A stretch of 64,000 nucleotides of DNA, taken from contig NZ_CP162100.1 of NCBI RefSeq assembly GCF_040869035.1, positions 3,100,001 through 3,164,000 of the forward strand. Direction: 5' to 3'. Positions 27,413 through 37,800 of this stretch are shown here, piece by piece. The stretch comes from Vibrio sp. NTOU-M3. Its GTDB lineage: Bacteria > Pseudomonadota > Gammaproteobacteria > Enterobacterales > Vibrionaceae. The position numbers were made by a program, and so were the translations under genes. The notes below the pieces were generated by a model, which searched no databases, was not told where the DNA came from, and saw only the letters and a list, made by a program, of their open reading frames with translations. Each line of letters begins with the position of its first letter. Position 1 is the stretch's first letter.

Positions 27413-29001
27413 ACTCGGACCTCCGTTGGTTTTGTTTGGCTTTGCCAGTCGCGTACATCAATAACGCGATCGGCACGCTCGATCACCGCAGGCGAATGAC
27501 TGATCACCAGCAAGCCAGTAGTTTGCTTAAGTTGGTGTAATGTATCCAAGACTTGCTGCTCGGTGTGTTCATCCAATTGGCGGGTTGGTTCATCGAGTAA
27601 CACCAGCGCATGCCCTGATAGCCAAGCACGACATAGCCCCAGCCGCGCAGCTTGCCCACCCGAGATATGTTGCCCGCCCTCACCCGGCTGACTTTGCAAT
27701 GCATTCGGCTGTGATAACCAGTCCTCCAATCCACATTTCCTCAATGCGGTTTGGATATTTTGCTGCGAAGCATCAGGCGCCGCTAACTGACAGTTATCCG
27801 CCAAGCTACCATTAAAGACGTACGGCATTTGTTGCAGGTAGCCCATAGATTGATGGGTAATGATGCCACTGTCCGGTTGCAGTTGGCCGCGGATCAACTT
27901 GAACAGTGTCGACTTACCGCACCCACTTGGCCCCCTTAATACCACCAATTCCCCCTGATAAACGGTCAATTCAAGCTTATGAAACAATTTAGGTTGCTTG
28001 GAGTAGCCAAAGCTGAGCCCATGAATGTCCAACACAACATTAGGACTATGAGGCAACAAACGGCAATCTTCATTATTTGCCATAGAGAGTACTGCTTGAA
28101 CATCAGTCTGAACTTCTCGACCTAGCGCGCCGGCAAAGAAAAACGCCCCCATTAAAGACAGCGGACGAATCAATTCAACACTGGCTAAAATAATAAATGC
28201 AGCAGAAGGAGCATCAATGACACCCGATTGATACCGGCTGATCGCCAACAAGGAAGCGGCAATGATTGTGCCCAGCGAGAACAACAAATCCACCAGTAAA
28301 ATCACCAGTTGGTTGGTTTTGAGAAGCGACATGGTCGAACGGCGTAATTGCTCCCCATGAGACTCAATTTCTCTGCCCCAACGTTTAGAATATTGATATA
28401 GCTTGAGCACAGGTAAGCCATGCAAGCTTTGAGTAAAGAGTTCCGTCAATAATGCCAAGTTGTGCTTATAAGTGGCGCTAACGGCAGCGAAGCGCTTAAA
28501 CACTAGCATCAGTATCGCCGGAATAAGTGGGATCATCAGCAATAACACTAACCCAGAAAATGGGTCGATAAATGCAATAAACACACACACCAGTAAAGGC
28601 CCGAGTAGGCCGATAAAAAACTGCGGTACAAACAAACCCCAATATAGATCGAGTACTTCGACGCCTTCACCCAAGAGATAGCTAAGTTTGCCCCGCAGCT
28701 CTGGGGTCATTTGGTTCGGTTTAAGCTGAGCTAGTTTATCCAAAAGCTCGGCTCGGAGGCTTCGTTTCACTTCAGATGCCGTATGCGAACCGAGATAGCG
28801 ATGGCCAATGATGATCAAAAAACGGCCTGCCAGTAACACAACTGCCGCCAGAATCACCCACCCCGCCATGCTTTGAAAGTCATCAGCAAATACACGGCTC
28901 ACCAACCAGTATTGACCCACTAGACCCAAAATAACCAAGATACCACTGGCAACCGTACCCAATAACCAGCGCTTGGCGGTTTGGGGAATTGGCCCAATCA
29001 T
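27409..29001 (-). CDS. CydD-like ABC exporter subunit
   Basis: 530 residues, shorter than E. coli CydD (588). Six membrane helices, then an ATPase with Walker A GPSGCGKST, signature ISGGQAARLGLCRA, Walker B ALVLLDEPT. The signature and Walker B regions are slightly divergent, as is common for one half of a heterodimeric exporter. The ATG overlaps the stop of the DUF454 gene (ATGA), and its own stop overlaps the CydC-like start, so three proteins are translationally coupled. Confidence 0.78.
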   Translation of the reverse strand: MIGPIPQTAKRWLLGTVASGILVILGLVGQYWLVSRVFADDFQSMAGWVILAAVVLLAGRFLIIIGHRYLGSHTASEVKRSLRAELLDKLAQLKPNQMTPELRGKLSYLLGEGVEVLDLYWGLFVPQFFIGLLGPLLVCVFIAFIDPFSGLVLLLMIPLIPAILMLVFKRFAAVSATYKHNLALLTELFTQSLHGLPVLKLYQYSKRWGREIESHGEQLRRSTMSLLKTNQLVILLVDLLFSLGTIIAASLLAISRYQSGVIDAPSAAFIILASVELIRPLSLMGAFFFAGALGREVQTDVQAVLSMANNEDCRLLPHSPNVVLDIHGLSFGYSKQPKLFHKLELTVYQGELVVLRGPSGCGKSTLFKLIRGQLQPDSGIITHQSMGYLQQMPYVFNGSLADNCQLAAPDASQQNIQTALRKCGLEDWLSQPNALQSQPGEGGQHISGGQAARLGLCRAWLSGHALVLLDEPTRQLDEHTEQQVLDTLHQLKQTTGLLVISHSPAVIERADRVIDVRDWQSQTKPTEVRV

Positions 29002-29408
29002 GATGCGCCCTCACTCTGGGCAGAGCGCGTTTTGTAACGCCATATCACATACGTTTCGATCACCGCAATGACAATCAAGGTCACTTGGGCGGAAGGTCGT
29101 TCATCCAATAACCAGATTACCGTCGCCAATATCGAGCCCCACACAATCAAGAGCACTCGGATTTTTTCTGAAATAGTCAGGCCACGGTTGTCTTTAATAT
29201 TCTGCAACGTTGGCCCCAATAAGCGACTCCTCAGTAACCACGCCTGAAAACGTGGCGAACTGACACTAAAACAATACAGGGCCAGCAGTGCAAAAGGGAC
29301 GGTCGGTAGTAACGGGACGAATACTCCGATCATACCTAATCCGGTCGCGCTGACTCCGATAGTTAAAAAGGCATATCTTTTAATCATGTTCCAATTCATT
29401 CTGTTCAT
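28998..29408 (-). CDS. DUF454 (YbaN family) inner membrane protein
   Basis: 136 residues with three to four membrane helices. The DUF454 signatures are visible: GVFVPLLPTVPFALLALYCFSVSSPRFQAWLL, then a hydrophobic C-terminal pair. E. coli YbaN starts at about residue 8 of this model (MIKRYAF), so an ATG at 29387 is an equally likely start. The biochemical function of DUF454 is unknown. Here it heads an overlapping operon with the CydDC-like exporter and follows a HutZ-like gene, suggesting a haem or iron context. Confidence 0.78.
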   Translation of the reverse strand: MNRMNWNMIKRYAFLTIGVSATGLGMIGVFVPLLPTVPFALLALYCFSVSSPRFQAWLLRSRLLGPTLQNIKDNRGLTISEKIRVLLIVWGSILATVIWLLDERPSAQVTLIVIAVIETYVIWRYKTRSAQSEGAS

Positions 29409-29475
29409 TATGTATCGTCATGAAGGCTGGCTCAGACTGCGCCTTAGTGGTGATCACTTAGCGCTATTGTTATAA

Positions 29476-29504
29476 AAAAAGGTGTGAAGTTTCCTTCACA
29501 CCTA
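29476..29504 (-). terminator. Terminator of the HutZ-like gene
   Basis: GGTGTGAAGG and CTTCACACC pairing on the minus strand followed by TTTTTTTATAA. It separates the HutZ-like gene from the DUF454-exporter operon. Confidence 0.85.
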
Positions 29505-29508
29505 TCGG

Positions 29509-30036
29509 TTAAGCAGGTTCGGCCTGTTCTTCTTCGGTATGGCCTTCAGTTTGATGAACTGCATGCTGTAACTGTTCATCAAGCTGGAAGGCTTGGCCAA
29601 AGCCTTTAACGTAATTGCCTGATTTCGGCACAAAACGATAAAAGGTAAAATCTTTCATACCACATAGCTGATCCACAATTTCACCGAAGGTGTCACGCAT
29701 TTCCTGCTTCAACGGCATGGCACTTTGAGAGTGTTTATCAACCACAATGACATCGCAATCGATGATCAGACGCTCTCGCGCAAACAGATGACGGGCTTGT
29801 TCTTCTGGTTCAACCAACATCAATGAAGCCTTGGGTATTTGCTGAAGGTTACGTGCATGCTTTGAGACCGTACTCAGTAGCATTACAAAGTCATTTCCGT
29901 GTCGAATAAATGGGCCATAGCTAGCGAGGGGGGTTCCAGACGCATCGACCGTTCCTAGTTGAGCGGTAGAAAATTGAGTAACGAACGCCTGAATACGAGC
30001 AGGTAAACGCTCTAGCTGCTCTTTGCGATAAGGCAT
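29509..30036 (-). CDS. HutZ/HugZ-like haem utilisation protein
   Basis: 175 residues, near the 176 of V. cholerae HutZ. Split-barrel flavin-reductase/pyridoxamine-oxidase fold: TAQLGTVDASGTPLASYGPF at the N terminus and the HutZ-type KSGNYVKGFGQAFQLD near the C terminus, with a His-containing tail (AVHQTEGH). HutZ binds haem and degrades it to release iron. The start at 30036 has AAGGAAATGG upstream. It lacks hutW and hutX neighbours, so it is probably a paralogue. The acidic tail EEEQAEPA is a small oddity. Haem degradation here is inferred. Confidence 0.8.
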   Translation of the reverse strand: MPYRKEQLERLPARIQAFVTQFSTAQLGTVDASGTPLASYGPFIRHGNDFVMLLSTVSKHARNLQQIPKASLMLVEPEEQARHLFARERLIIDCDVIVVDKHSQSAMPLKQEMRDTFGEIVDQLCGMKDFTFYRFVPKSGNYVKGFGQAFQLDEQLQHAVHQTEGHTEEEQAEPA

Positions 30037-30274
30037 AACCATTTCCTTGTATGGTGATATTCCACCAACCTTTTGTGAGTTGGTGATAACTTGTCGTGAG
30101 ACCATTGAAGCGCTGTACTGCTCTCTTAAGCACAATACAGCCAGAATCCTCTATTGAGCGCGTCTTGCACCGACGCATACGTTTGCGACTCACCATCAAT
30201 CCTGAACATAGCAGGTACACAAAGCCCGCTCACATGAGTAAGTTCTTGAGGTGGATGTTTTAAGTGAGTCAGTA

Positions 30275-30718
30275 CTATAAATAGTGAAGAGTTGTTAATG
30301 ACGCCCCAGAAATGGCAATTGCATAAGGCACCGTCTTAACCGATTTTTGTGCGATCCAGCCCCGGTGAGCAAAGTGGTTGTGCACTAAGCACAGCACGCT
30401 CAGCACACCGCCGAATAATGCGGTTTGGAGCAATAGTTCGCCCCATTGCTCCGCAGCACCATAAGCACAAAGCGCTAATAGTTTGCTGTCTGCTGCGCCT
30501 AACCAACGGTAATGCAATGCCACCACACCAAAACCAAGTATCACAGCACTAATGAGTGCGCCGACGACATTAAATGGGGTGGTCATAACGATTGGGATCA
30601 GTAGAGCAAACAGCAGCCGATGGGAAACGTGGCGGTAACGAAGATCGCTTAGTGCAATAGCGGCCAAAATAGCCATTGTCATCAGTTGTAATGCCAACAG
30701 TAACCACCCAGTCAACAT
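30275..30718 (-). CDS. A24-type prepilin peptidase-like membrane protein
   Basis: 147 residues from ATG 30718 (GGAG 10 bases upstream); the extension to 30757 is unlikely. Four to five membrane helices. The two aspartates expected of A24 aspartic peptidases are present: D25 (SDLRYRHVSHRL) and D78 (LGAADSKLLAL). The second motif reads GAAD instead of the usual GxGD. It is TadV/CpaA-sized and lacks the N-terminal methyltransferase domain. No Flp/Tad pilus genes are near. A Fur-like box lies upstream and a HutZ-like gene downstream. It may be a solitary TadV or a repurposed homologue. Confidence 0.7.
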   Translation of the reverse strand: MLTGWLLLALQLMTMAILAAIALSDLRYRHVSHRLLFALLIPIVMTTPFNVVGALISAVILGFGVVALHYRWLGAADSKLLALCAYGAAEQWGELLLQTALFGGVLSVLCLVHNHFAHRGWIAQKSVKTVPYAIAISGASLTTLHYL

Positions 30719-30810
30719 GAGCTCTGCTCCGGATGTTTTGTAGCGATGATGACCCAAACTACGTCATTCATGCGATGACAACCATTAATAAATACTCACA
30801 ACTATATAGT

Positions 30811-30829
30811 AATGAGAATTATTATTAAT
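30811..30829. promoter_or_regulatory. Fur-like box
   Basis: AATGAGAATTATTATTAAT matches the 19-bp Fur consensus AATGATAATNATTATCATT at 14-15 of 18 informative positions by eye. It lies about 95 bases upstream of the A24-like gene start. No rightward gene follows for over 2 kb, so the leftward cluster is the likely target. Confidence 0.6.
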
Positions 30830-30954
30830 ATTATTTATAAAATCAATACTAACTGGTACTTTTGTTACTGATATTTATGGAACGACAGCCACTAAATGAC
30901 CGCATTGACGGCCCTCTTTCACTAAGGCAATCACCTCATTTACATAACCATCAG

Positions 30955-30983
30955 CCAATAAAAAACCGGCTAACGCCGGTTTC
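30955..30983 (-). terminator. Terminator of rep
   Basis: AAACCGGC-GTTA-GCCGGTTT on the minus strand followed by TTTATTGG, overlapping the end of the rep downstream region. Confidence 0.85.
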
Positions 30984-30986
30984 TTT

Positions 30987-33002
30987 TTATTTCTTAAACA
31001 TCGATCGTAAGTTGGCAATGTGTGCCTGCCCTTTTGCCATGCGCTCTTCTTGAGTCACAGGCTTTTTCACCTGCTCCCACTCGACATCATCGTATGGCAG
31101 CTCATCGAGGAAACGGCTTTGGGTGGGCTTAATCAATTCACCAAATTGACGGCGCTCTTTACACATCACAAAGGTCAGCTCACGCTGTGCTCGGGTGATC
31201 CCCACGTACATTAAGCGGCGTTCTTCCTCAACATTATCTTCATCAATGCTGGTTTGATGCGGCAAAATCCCCTCTTCTGTGCCAATCAGATAAACGTAAG
31301 GAAATTCGAGACCTTTTGATGCGTGTAACGTCATTAGCTGCACCGCATCGCTATCGTCATCTTCTTCACCACGTTCCATCATGTCACGTAAGGTTAACCG
31401 TTGAACCACTTCTTTCAGCGTTTTTTCTTCCTGATCGTAATTGTCGCCTTCTAAATCCGACACGATCCAAGAATAGAGATCCGATACGTTTTTCATTCGC
31501 ATCTCAGCCGCTTTCGGACTGGCAGAGGTCTCATAGAGCCAATCTTCGTAATGGATATCACGAACCAATGAACGCACGGCTTCGACTGTATCTCCTCGTT
31601 CAGCCTGATCTGCAATCTTAACTAACCAAGCCGTAAAGCGACGCAACGTTTCCAAGCCGCGTCCGGTAAGATGCTGCTCTAAACCCATTTCAAAACTGGC
31701 TTCAAACAGGCTTTTACCACGCATATTGGCATAGCTACCCAGCTTTTCTAATGTCACGGGACCAATTTCACGACGTGGCGTGTTCACAATTCGCAAAAAT
31801 GCATTGTCATCATCTGGGTTCACTAAAACGCGCAGGTACGCCATGATATCTTTGATTTCTGCACGGGCGAAAAATGAAGTGCCCCCCGATAATTTATACG
31901 GCACCCGGTTTTGCATCAGTGACTTTTCAATCAAGCGCGATTGGTGGTTACCACGATACAAAATCGCATAATCTTTATAGTCGGTACGGTTAAGGAATTT
32001 ATGCGCAATCAATTCACCAGTAACACGCTCAGCTTCATGATCTTCATTCTTCGCCATTAAGACCTTGAGTTTTTCACCATCAGGGATCTCAGAGAACAGG
32101 GATTTCTCATACACGTGCGGGTTATTGGCGATCAAGATATTAGCAGCACGCAGAATTCGACTCGTCGAACGGTAGTTTTGCTCCAGCTTAATCAGGCGTA
32201 GATTCGGGTAATCTTCCCCCAACAGCACCAAGTTTTGTGGTTTTGCCCCACGCCATGAATAAATAGACTGATCATCATCCCCAACCACCGTCAGGCGACC
32301 ACGCTCACCCACAATCAATTTCACCAGTTCATACTGGCTGGTGTTGGTGTCTTGGTACTCATCGACCAACAAGTAACGAATGCGGTTTTGCCAACGTTGA
32401 CGCACCTCTTCATTGCTGCGCAATAGCAACACAGGTAATGCGATCAAATCATCAAAATCGAGCGCGTTATACGCTTTCATCTGCTTTTGATACATCTCAA
32501 AACAGAAAGCAAACAACTGCTGCTGTTCCCCCTGAGCATGGGCTTTTGCCTGCTCTGGCGTCAGCATGTCATTTTTCCAGTTTGAAATGGTACTCAGCAA
32601 CTGGCGTAATAAGTCTTTGTCACCATCAAGCTGTTTTTCAGTCAGCTCTTTCAGTAACGCTAACTGATCTTGATCGTCAAACAGCGAAAAACCCGCCTTT
32701 AAACCCAGCGCTTTATACTCACGCTTAATCATGTTGAGGCCCAAGGTATGAAAGGTAGAAACCATCAAGCCCTTGGATTCATTCTTACCTAGCGTCTGAC
32801 CAACACGCTCTTTCATTTCTCGAGCCGCTTTATTGGTAAAGGTCACCGCCGCGATGTTACGTGCCTTGTAATTACACTGCTGAACCAGATAAGCGATTTT
32901 ATTGGTAATAACACGGGTTTTACCTGACCCGGCCCCAGCTAATACTAGGCATGGACCAGATACATATTTCACCGCATCATCTTGTCTTGGGTTCAGCTTC
33001 AT
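30987..33002 (-). CDS. rep: ATP-dependent DNA helicase Rep
   Basis: 671 residues from ATG 33002, against 673 in E. coli; the sequence begins [11 protein letters not shown] as Rep does. SF1A motifs: [49 protein letters not shown] 3'-5' helicase that moves with the replisome and clears proteins ahead of forks. It is distinct from uvrD in the same window (motif SWRGA rather than GWRGA, no Tudor tail). The codons up to 33041 are not part of the gene. Confidence 0.97.
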   Translation of the reverse strand: MKLNPRQDDAVKYVSGPCLVLAGAGSGKTRVITNKIAYLVQQCNYKARNIAAVTFTNKAAREMKERVGQTLGKNESKGLMVSTFHTLGLNMIKREYKALGLKAGFSLFDDQDQLALLKELTEKQLDGDKDLLRQLLSTISNWKNDMLTPEQAKAHAQGEQQQLFAFCFEMYQKQMKAYNALDFDDLIALPVLLLRSNEEVRQRWQNRIRYLLVDEYQDTNTSQYELVKLIVGERGRLTVVGDDDQSIYSWRGAKPQNLVLLGEDYPNLRLIKLEQNYRSTSRILRAANILIANNPHVYEKSLFSEIPDGEKLKVLMAKNEDHEAERVTGELIAHKFLNRTDYKDYAILYRGNHQSRLIEKSLMQNRVPYKLSGGTSFFARAEIKDIMAYLRVLVNPDDDNAFLRIVNTPRREIGPVTLEKLGSYANMRGKSLFEASFEMGLEQHLTGRGLETLRRFTAWLVKIADQAERGDTVEAVRSLVRDIHYEDWLYETSASPKAAEMRMKNVSDLYSWIVSDLEGDNYDQEEKTLKEVVQRLTLRDMMERGEEDDDSDAVQLMTLHASKGLEFPYVYLIGTEEGILPHQTSIDEDNVEEERRLMYVGITRAQRELTFVMCKERRQFGELIKPTQSRFLDELPYDDVEWEQVKKPVTQEERMAKGQAHIANLRSMFKK

Positions 33003-33134
33003 TGCGCTCTCGGAACTGGAAAATAAGATGGCGCCTATCATAATCCTGCAACAGCCTGAATGCTACGTTCACATTGACAAGAATTTACACAAATTTGCGT
33101 ATAAGACAGTTGCATATATGGGTAGAGTTTGAGC

Positions 33135-33159
33135 TATAATGAATGAACGTTCATTCATT
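33135..33159 (+). promoter_or_regulatory. Promoter -10 and palindromic operator of the vexRAB-type operon
   Basis: A perfect TATAAT at 33135-33140 is overlapped by a perfect 22-bp palindrome at 33138-33159, whose left half is AATGAATGAAC and right half its exact complement. The centre TGAACGTTCA is a typical TetR/AcrR-family operator. Placed between -10 and the start codon, it predicts autorepression by the TetR protein and control of the downstream pump. The -35 is weak (TTGCAT with long spacing). Confidence 0.75.
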
Positions 33160-33171
33160 GGCGGCGCGATT

Positions 33172-33753
33172 ATGTCCAATAACAGCCAGATGGATAAGCA
33201 CGAGCAAATCCTCTCAGCAGCGGAAAAACTGATTGCAGAACAAGGCTTTCAAGGCCTTTCTATGCAAAAGTTAGCCGCTGAAGCGGGGGTCGCTGCCGGC
33301 ACTATCTATCGTTATTTTTCCGATAAAGAGCATCTCCTTGATGAAGTACGTCTGCATGTTGCACGTCGTGTTGCGACAGCAGTGCAAAGCGGTGTGACCG
33401 AAGATATGCCCCTCAAAGAGCGTTATCGCACGATGTGGCTTAATATTTGGAATCTCGCTAGCTCAAATCTCGCAACCATCAGCAATCGTGTTCAATATGA
33501 GTCTTTGCCTTATACCGACTGTTGTAAAGCAAAGGAACTTGAACGCGATATGTTTGCCCAAGTAGATCTGCTCTTTAACCAAGGCAAAGAGCAAGGCTTG
33601 TTCAAACCACTTGCGAATGAGGTCCTATCTGGATTGAGTTTTGAAGCAAGTGTCGCTTTAGCACGTAAACATGCATTGGGATTTTATCAGCTGGATGATG
33701 CTGCGCTGGACGCTGCAATTGAAGCCAGTTGGGATGCAATTATTCAACATTAA
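33172..33753 (+). CDS. vexR: TetR-family repressor (VexR-like)
   Basis: 193 residues from ATG 33172. The upstream ATG at 33139 falls inside the operator and is rejected. N-terminal TetR helix-turn-helix (GFQGLSMQKLAAEAGVAAGTIYRYFSDKEHLL, about residues 25-57), then a helical ligand-binding domain with WNLASSNLATISNR and a cysteine pair (DCCKAKE). It is followed after 20 bases by the membrane fusion protein and pump genes. By analogy with V. cholerae VexR it would respond to bile salts or detergents; ligand and sign of regulation are inferred. Confidence 0.85.
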   Translation: MSNNSQMDKHEQILSAAEKLIAEQGFQGLSMQKLAAEAGVAAGTIYRYFSDKEHLLDEVRLHVARRVATAVQSGVTEDMPLKERYRTMWLNIWNLASSNLATISNRVQYESLPYTDCCKAKELERDMFAQVDLLFNQGKEQGLFKPLANEVLSGLSFEASVALARKHALGFYQLDDAALDAAIEASWDAIIQH

Positions 33754-33773
33754 TACTTGGAGTTCTGATCAGA

Positions 33774-34880
33774 ATGAAAAAGTGGACTTTCTTTATGTTA
33801 CTTATCGCCGTGCTGCTGTTTGGCAGTGTGATAGGTTTCAATCTCTTCAAACAGCAAAAAATTGCTGAGTATATGGCTAATCGTCCAGAGCCAGAGTTCC
33901 CTGTTACGGTCACAGAAGTTAAGCCCGTAGACTGGGTGCCTGTTATCGAAGCGATCGGTTTTATCGAACCTAACCAAGGCGTCACAATTGCCAATGAAAC
34001 CAGTGGCGTCATTGACGAGATTGCTTTTGAGTCAGGTACACAAGTGAAAGAAGGCCAACCTCTAGTGATGCTCGACTCTCAAGTAGAGAAAGCAAACCTA
34101 AAGAGTGCAAAAGCGAAGTTGCCAGCAGCCGAAGCCAAATACAAACGCTACAAAGGCCTGTTCAAAAAAGGCTCTATTTCAAAAGAAGCGTATGATGAAG
34201 CAGAAGCGAACTACTTCTCCCTCAAAGCCGACATTGAAAGTTTGAACGCATCTATTGACCGCCGTGAAATTAAAGCACCTTTCTCTGGTGTCATTGGTAT
34301 TCGTAATGTTTACCTAGGTCAGTACCTACAAGCAGGTAGCGATATCGTTCGCCTAGAAGACACCAGTGTTATGCGCCTACGCTTCACCGTGCCTCAAAAC
34401 GACATCTCACGCATTAGCCTTGGCCAGTCCGTTGATATCTTTGTTGATGCCTACCCACAAAGCCCATTTAAAGGCTCAATTGCCGCGATTGAACCTGCGG
34501 TTAACGTACAAAGTGGTTTGATTCAAGTTCAAGCAGACATTCCAAATAGTGATGGTAAGCTGCGCAGTGGTATGTTCGCACGTGCAAACATCATTCTGCC
34601 TAAGCTGGAAAATCAAGTCACTCTGCCACAAACGGCAATCACCTTTACGCTATACGGCGACAATGTGTACATCATCTCCGAAGAAGATGGCGTGCAGCGC
34701 GTTAAGCAGCAAGTGGTGAAAGTTGGCGAGCGTACCAAAGACATTGCACACATCCTTGATGGTGTGAAAGTCGGCGATCAAGTGGTCACCACTGGTCAGG
34801 TTCGCTTGAGTAACCACGCTAAGGTTCGCATTGTCGAAAGTGATGCGACTACCCCACCAGCTGAAACACCAATGCTGTAA
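33774..34880 (+). CDS. vexA: RND efflux membrane fusion protein (VexA-like)
   Basis: 368 residues. One N-terminal membrane anchor (~6-25) rather than a lipobox, then HlyD-type barrel-sandwich hybrid (EPNQGVTIANETSGVIDEI and the partner strand KAPFSGVIGIRNVYLGQYLQ), alpha-hairpin (residues ~110-165) and beta-barrel domains. It links the inner membrane pump to an outer membrane channel; no TolC gene is in the operon. I chose ATG 33774 (GGAG upstream) over the frame's earlier start inside the repressor gene. It is followed after 11 bases by the pump gene. Confidence 0.92.
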   Translation: MKKWTFFMLLIAVLLFGSVIGFNLFKQQKIAEYMANRPEPEFPVTVTEVKPVDWVPVIEAIGFIEPNQGVTIANETSGVIDEIAFESGTQVKEGQPLVMLDSQVEKANLKSAKAKLPAAEAKYKRYKGLFKKGSISKEAYDEAEANYFSLKADIESLNASIDRREIKAPFSGVIGIRNVYLGQYLQAGSDIVRLEDTSVMRLRFTVPQNDISRISLGQSVDIFVDAYPQSPFKGSIAAIEPAVNVQSGLIQVQADIPNSDGKLRSGMFARANIILPKLENQVTLPQTAITFTLYGDNVYIISEEDGVQRVKQQVVKVGERTKDIAHILDGVKVGDQVVTTGQVRLSNHAKVRIVESDATTPPAETPML

Positions 34881-34891
34881 TTGGAGGCATC

Positions 34892-37800
34892 ATGCGCTTT
34901 ACTGATGTTTTTATAAAACGTCCAGTTTTAGCGGTATCGATCAGCTTTTTGATCGCTTTGCTTGGTTTACAAGCGGTGTTCAAAATGCAGGTTCGTGAAT
35001 ACCCTGAAATGACAAATACCGTCGTGACGGTGACAACCAGTTACTACGGTGCCAGTGCCGACCTTATCCAAGGCTTTATTACTCAGCCATTGGAGCAGGC
35101 CGTTGCGCAGGCAGACAATATTGACTACATGACTTCCCAGTCGGTGTTGGGTAAATCCACCATCACGGTGAACATGAAGCTCAATACCGATCCGAATGCG
35201 GCACTGTCTGACATTCTGGCAAAAACCAACTCGGTACGCTCTCAACTTCCTAAAGAAGCAGAGGACCCTACCGTAACCATGTCGACCGGTGCCACCACCG
35301 CAGTACTGTACATTGGCTTTACCAGTGACGAGTTGTCTTCAAGTCAGATCACTGATTACCTTGAACGTGTAATTAACCCACAGCTATTCACCATTAATGG
35401 TGTTTCTAAAGTGGACTTATACGGTGGTATGAAATACGCACTTCGCGTTTGGCTAGACCCAGCGAAAATGGCGGCACTCAAACTGACGGCAACAGATGTC
35501 ATGGGTGTGTTGAATGCCAACAACTACCAGTCAGCAACAGGTCAGGTTACTGGTGAATTCGTGCTCTACAACGGCAGCGCGGATACTCAAGTATCCAACG
35601 TGGATGAGCTGAAAAATCTGGTTGTGAAATCAGGTGAAGGCGAAGTGATCCGCTTGGGTGATATCGCCAAAGTGACGTTAGAGAAGAGCCACGACGTTTA
35701 CCGTGCCAGTGCAAATGGACAGGAAGCGGTTGTTGCTGCCATTAACGCAGCACCAAGTGCCAACCCAATTAACATCGCTGCGGATGTGCTGGATCTGCTC
35801 CCTCAATTAGAGCGAAACCTTCCAAGCAACATCAAGATGAACGTGATGTACGACTCAACCATTGCAATCAACGAGTCGATTCACGAAGTTATCAAAACTA
35901 TCATTGAAGCGGCAGTGATCGTATTGGTGGTGATCACGCTATTCCTTGGTTCATTCCGAGCAGTAGTGATCCCAATTGTTACCATTCCACTCTCACTGAT
36001 TGGTGTGGCGATGGTGATGCAAGGGATGGGATTCTCTTGGAACCTGATGACACTCCTTGCGATGGTTCTGGCTATCGGCTTGGTGGTGGATGATGCCATC
36101 GTGGTATTGGAAAACGTGGACCGTCACTTGAAAGAAGGCGAATCACCATTCCGTGCTGCGATCATTGGTACACGTGAAATTGCCGTCCCTGTTATCGCAA
36201 TGACATTAACGCTGGGTGCGGTATATGCGCCAATCGCATTGATGGGTGGTATCACAGGCTCACTGTTCAAAGAGTTTGCCCTAACCCTTGCCGGTGCGGT
36301 ATTCGTCTCTGGTATCGTGGCATTAACGCTTTCACCAATGATGTGTTCGAAAATGTTGAAGGCGAATGAAAAGCCAAGCAAATTCGAGCAAAAAGTGCAT
36401 CATGTACTTGAAGGTATGACCAACCGCTACGAAGGTATGCTACGTGCCGTCATGGCCCATCGCCCTGTCGTCATTGCTTTTGCACTGATCGTATTCGCCT
36501 CTCTACCTGTACTGTTTAAGTTCATCCCAAGTGAACTGGCACCTTCAGAAGATAAAGGCGTGGTGGTATTGATGGGTACAGGCCCTTCAAATGCGAACCT
36601 TGATTACCTACAAAACACCATGAATGATGTGAACAAGATTCTGTCTGATCAGCCAGAAGTTGAGTTTGCACAGGTGTTTACTGGTGTGCCTAACTCAAAC
36701 CAAGCGTTTGGTCTAGCAACCCTCAAGCCTTGGAGTCAACGTGAAGCAAGCCAAGCTGACGTCACTAAACGTGTCGGTGACTTAGTTTCTGACGTACCAG
36801 GTATGGCGGTAACGGCATTCCAGATGCCTGAATTACCAGGTGCGGGTTCTGGTCTACCGATCCAGTTCGTTGTTACCACACCAAACAGCTTTGAAAGCTT
36901 GTACACCATCGCAAGCGATATCTTGACCGAAGTGACATCCAGCCCGATGTTCGTCTACTCGGATCTCGATTTGAAATACGACTCTGCGACGATGAAAATC
37001 AAGATCGACAAAGACAAAGCGGGTGCTTATGGCGTCACCATGCAAGACATCGGTGTGACATTGGGTACCATGATGGCTGATGGCTACGTTAACCGTATCG
37101 ACCTTAACGGCCGTTCATACGAAGTGATCCCACAAGTTGAACGTAAGTGGCGTCTAAACCCTGAGTCGATGAAGAACTACTATGTTCGCGCAGCTGATGG
37201 TAAAGCCGTTCCTCTGGGCAGCTTGATCACCATTGATGTTGTTGCTGAGCCTCGCTCACTGCCTCACTTCAACCAGCTCAACTCTGCAACTGTCGGTGCC
37301 GTTCCTGCACCGGGCACAGCGATGGGTGATGCGATTAACTGGTTTGAGAACATTGCGGAAACCAAACTGCCTACGGGTTACAACCATGACTACATGGGTG
37401 AGGCTCGTCAGTTTGTAACTGAAGGTAGTGCGCTATACGCTACATTCGGTCTTGCACTTGCCATCATCTTCTTGGTATTGGCGATTCAGTTTGAATCCAT
37501 CCGCGATCCAATTGTTATCATGGTTTCAGTACCACTTGCAGTATGTGGTGCCTTGATTGCATTGGCTTGGGGCATGGCGACAATGAACATCTACTCGCAA
37601 GTTGGTCTGATCACCCTTGTGGGCCTGATCACCAAGCACGGTATCTTGATCTGTGAAGTCGCTAAAGAAGAGCAGCTCCACAACAAGCTATCGCGTATTG
37701 ATGCGGTTATGGAAGCCGCTAAAGTTCGTCTACGTCCAATCCTAATGACCACAGCTGCGATGATTGCAGGTCTAATCCCACTGATGTACGCAACCGGTGC

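Noticed and set aside
30037..30274. A small gene or RNA between the HutZ-like and A24-like genes
   Set aside because: Only a weak hairpin (CCACCAAC...GTTGGTG) and a non-conserved-looking extension of the HutZ frame are present; no terminator with a U tract or clear promoter.
30862..31053. Plus-strand 63-codon frame near the Fur-like box
   Set aside because: It runs through the rep terminator and into the antisense of rep, with no ribosome site.
33139..33171. Upstream ATG for the TetR gene
   Set aside because: It falls within the operator palindrome and -10 region, so it would hardly be transcribed; ATG 33172 gives the usual TetR N terminus.
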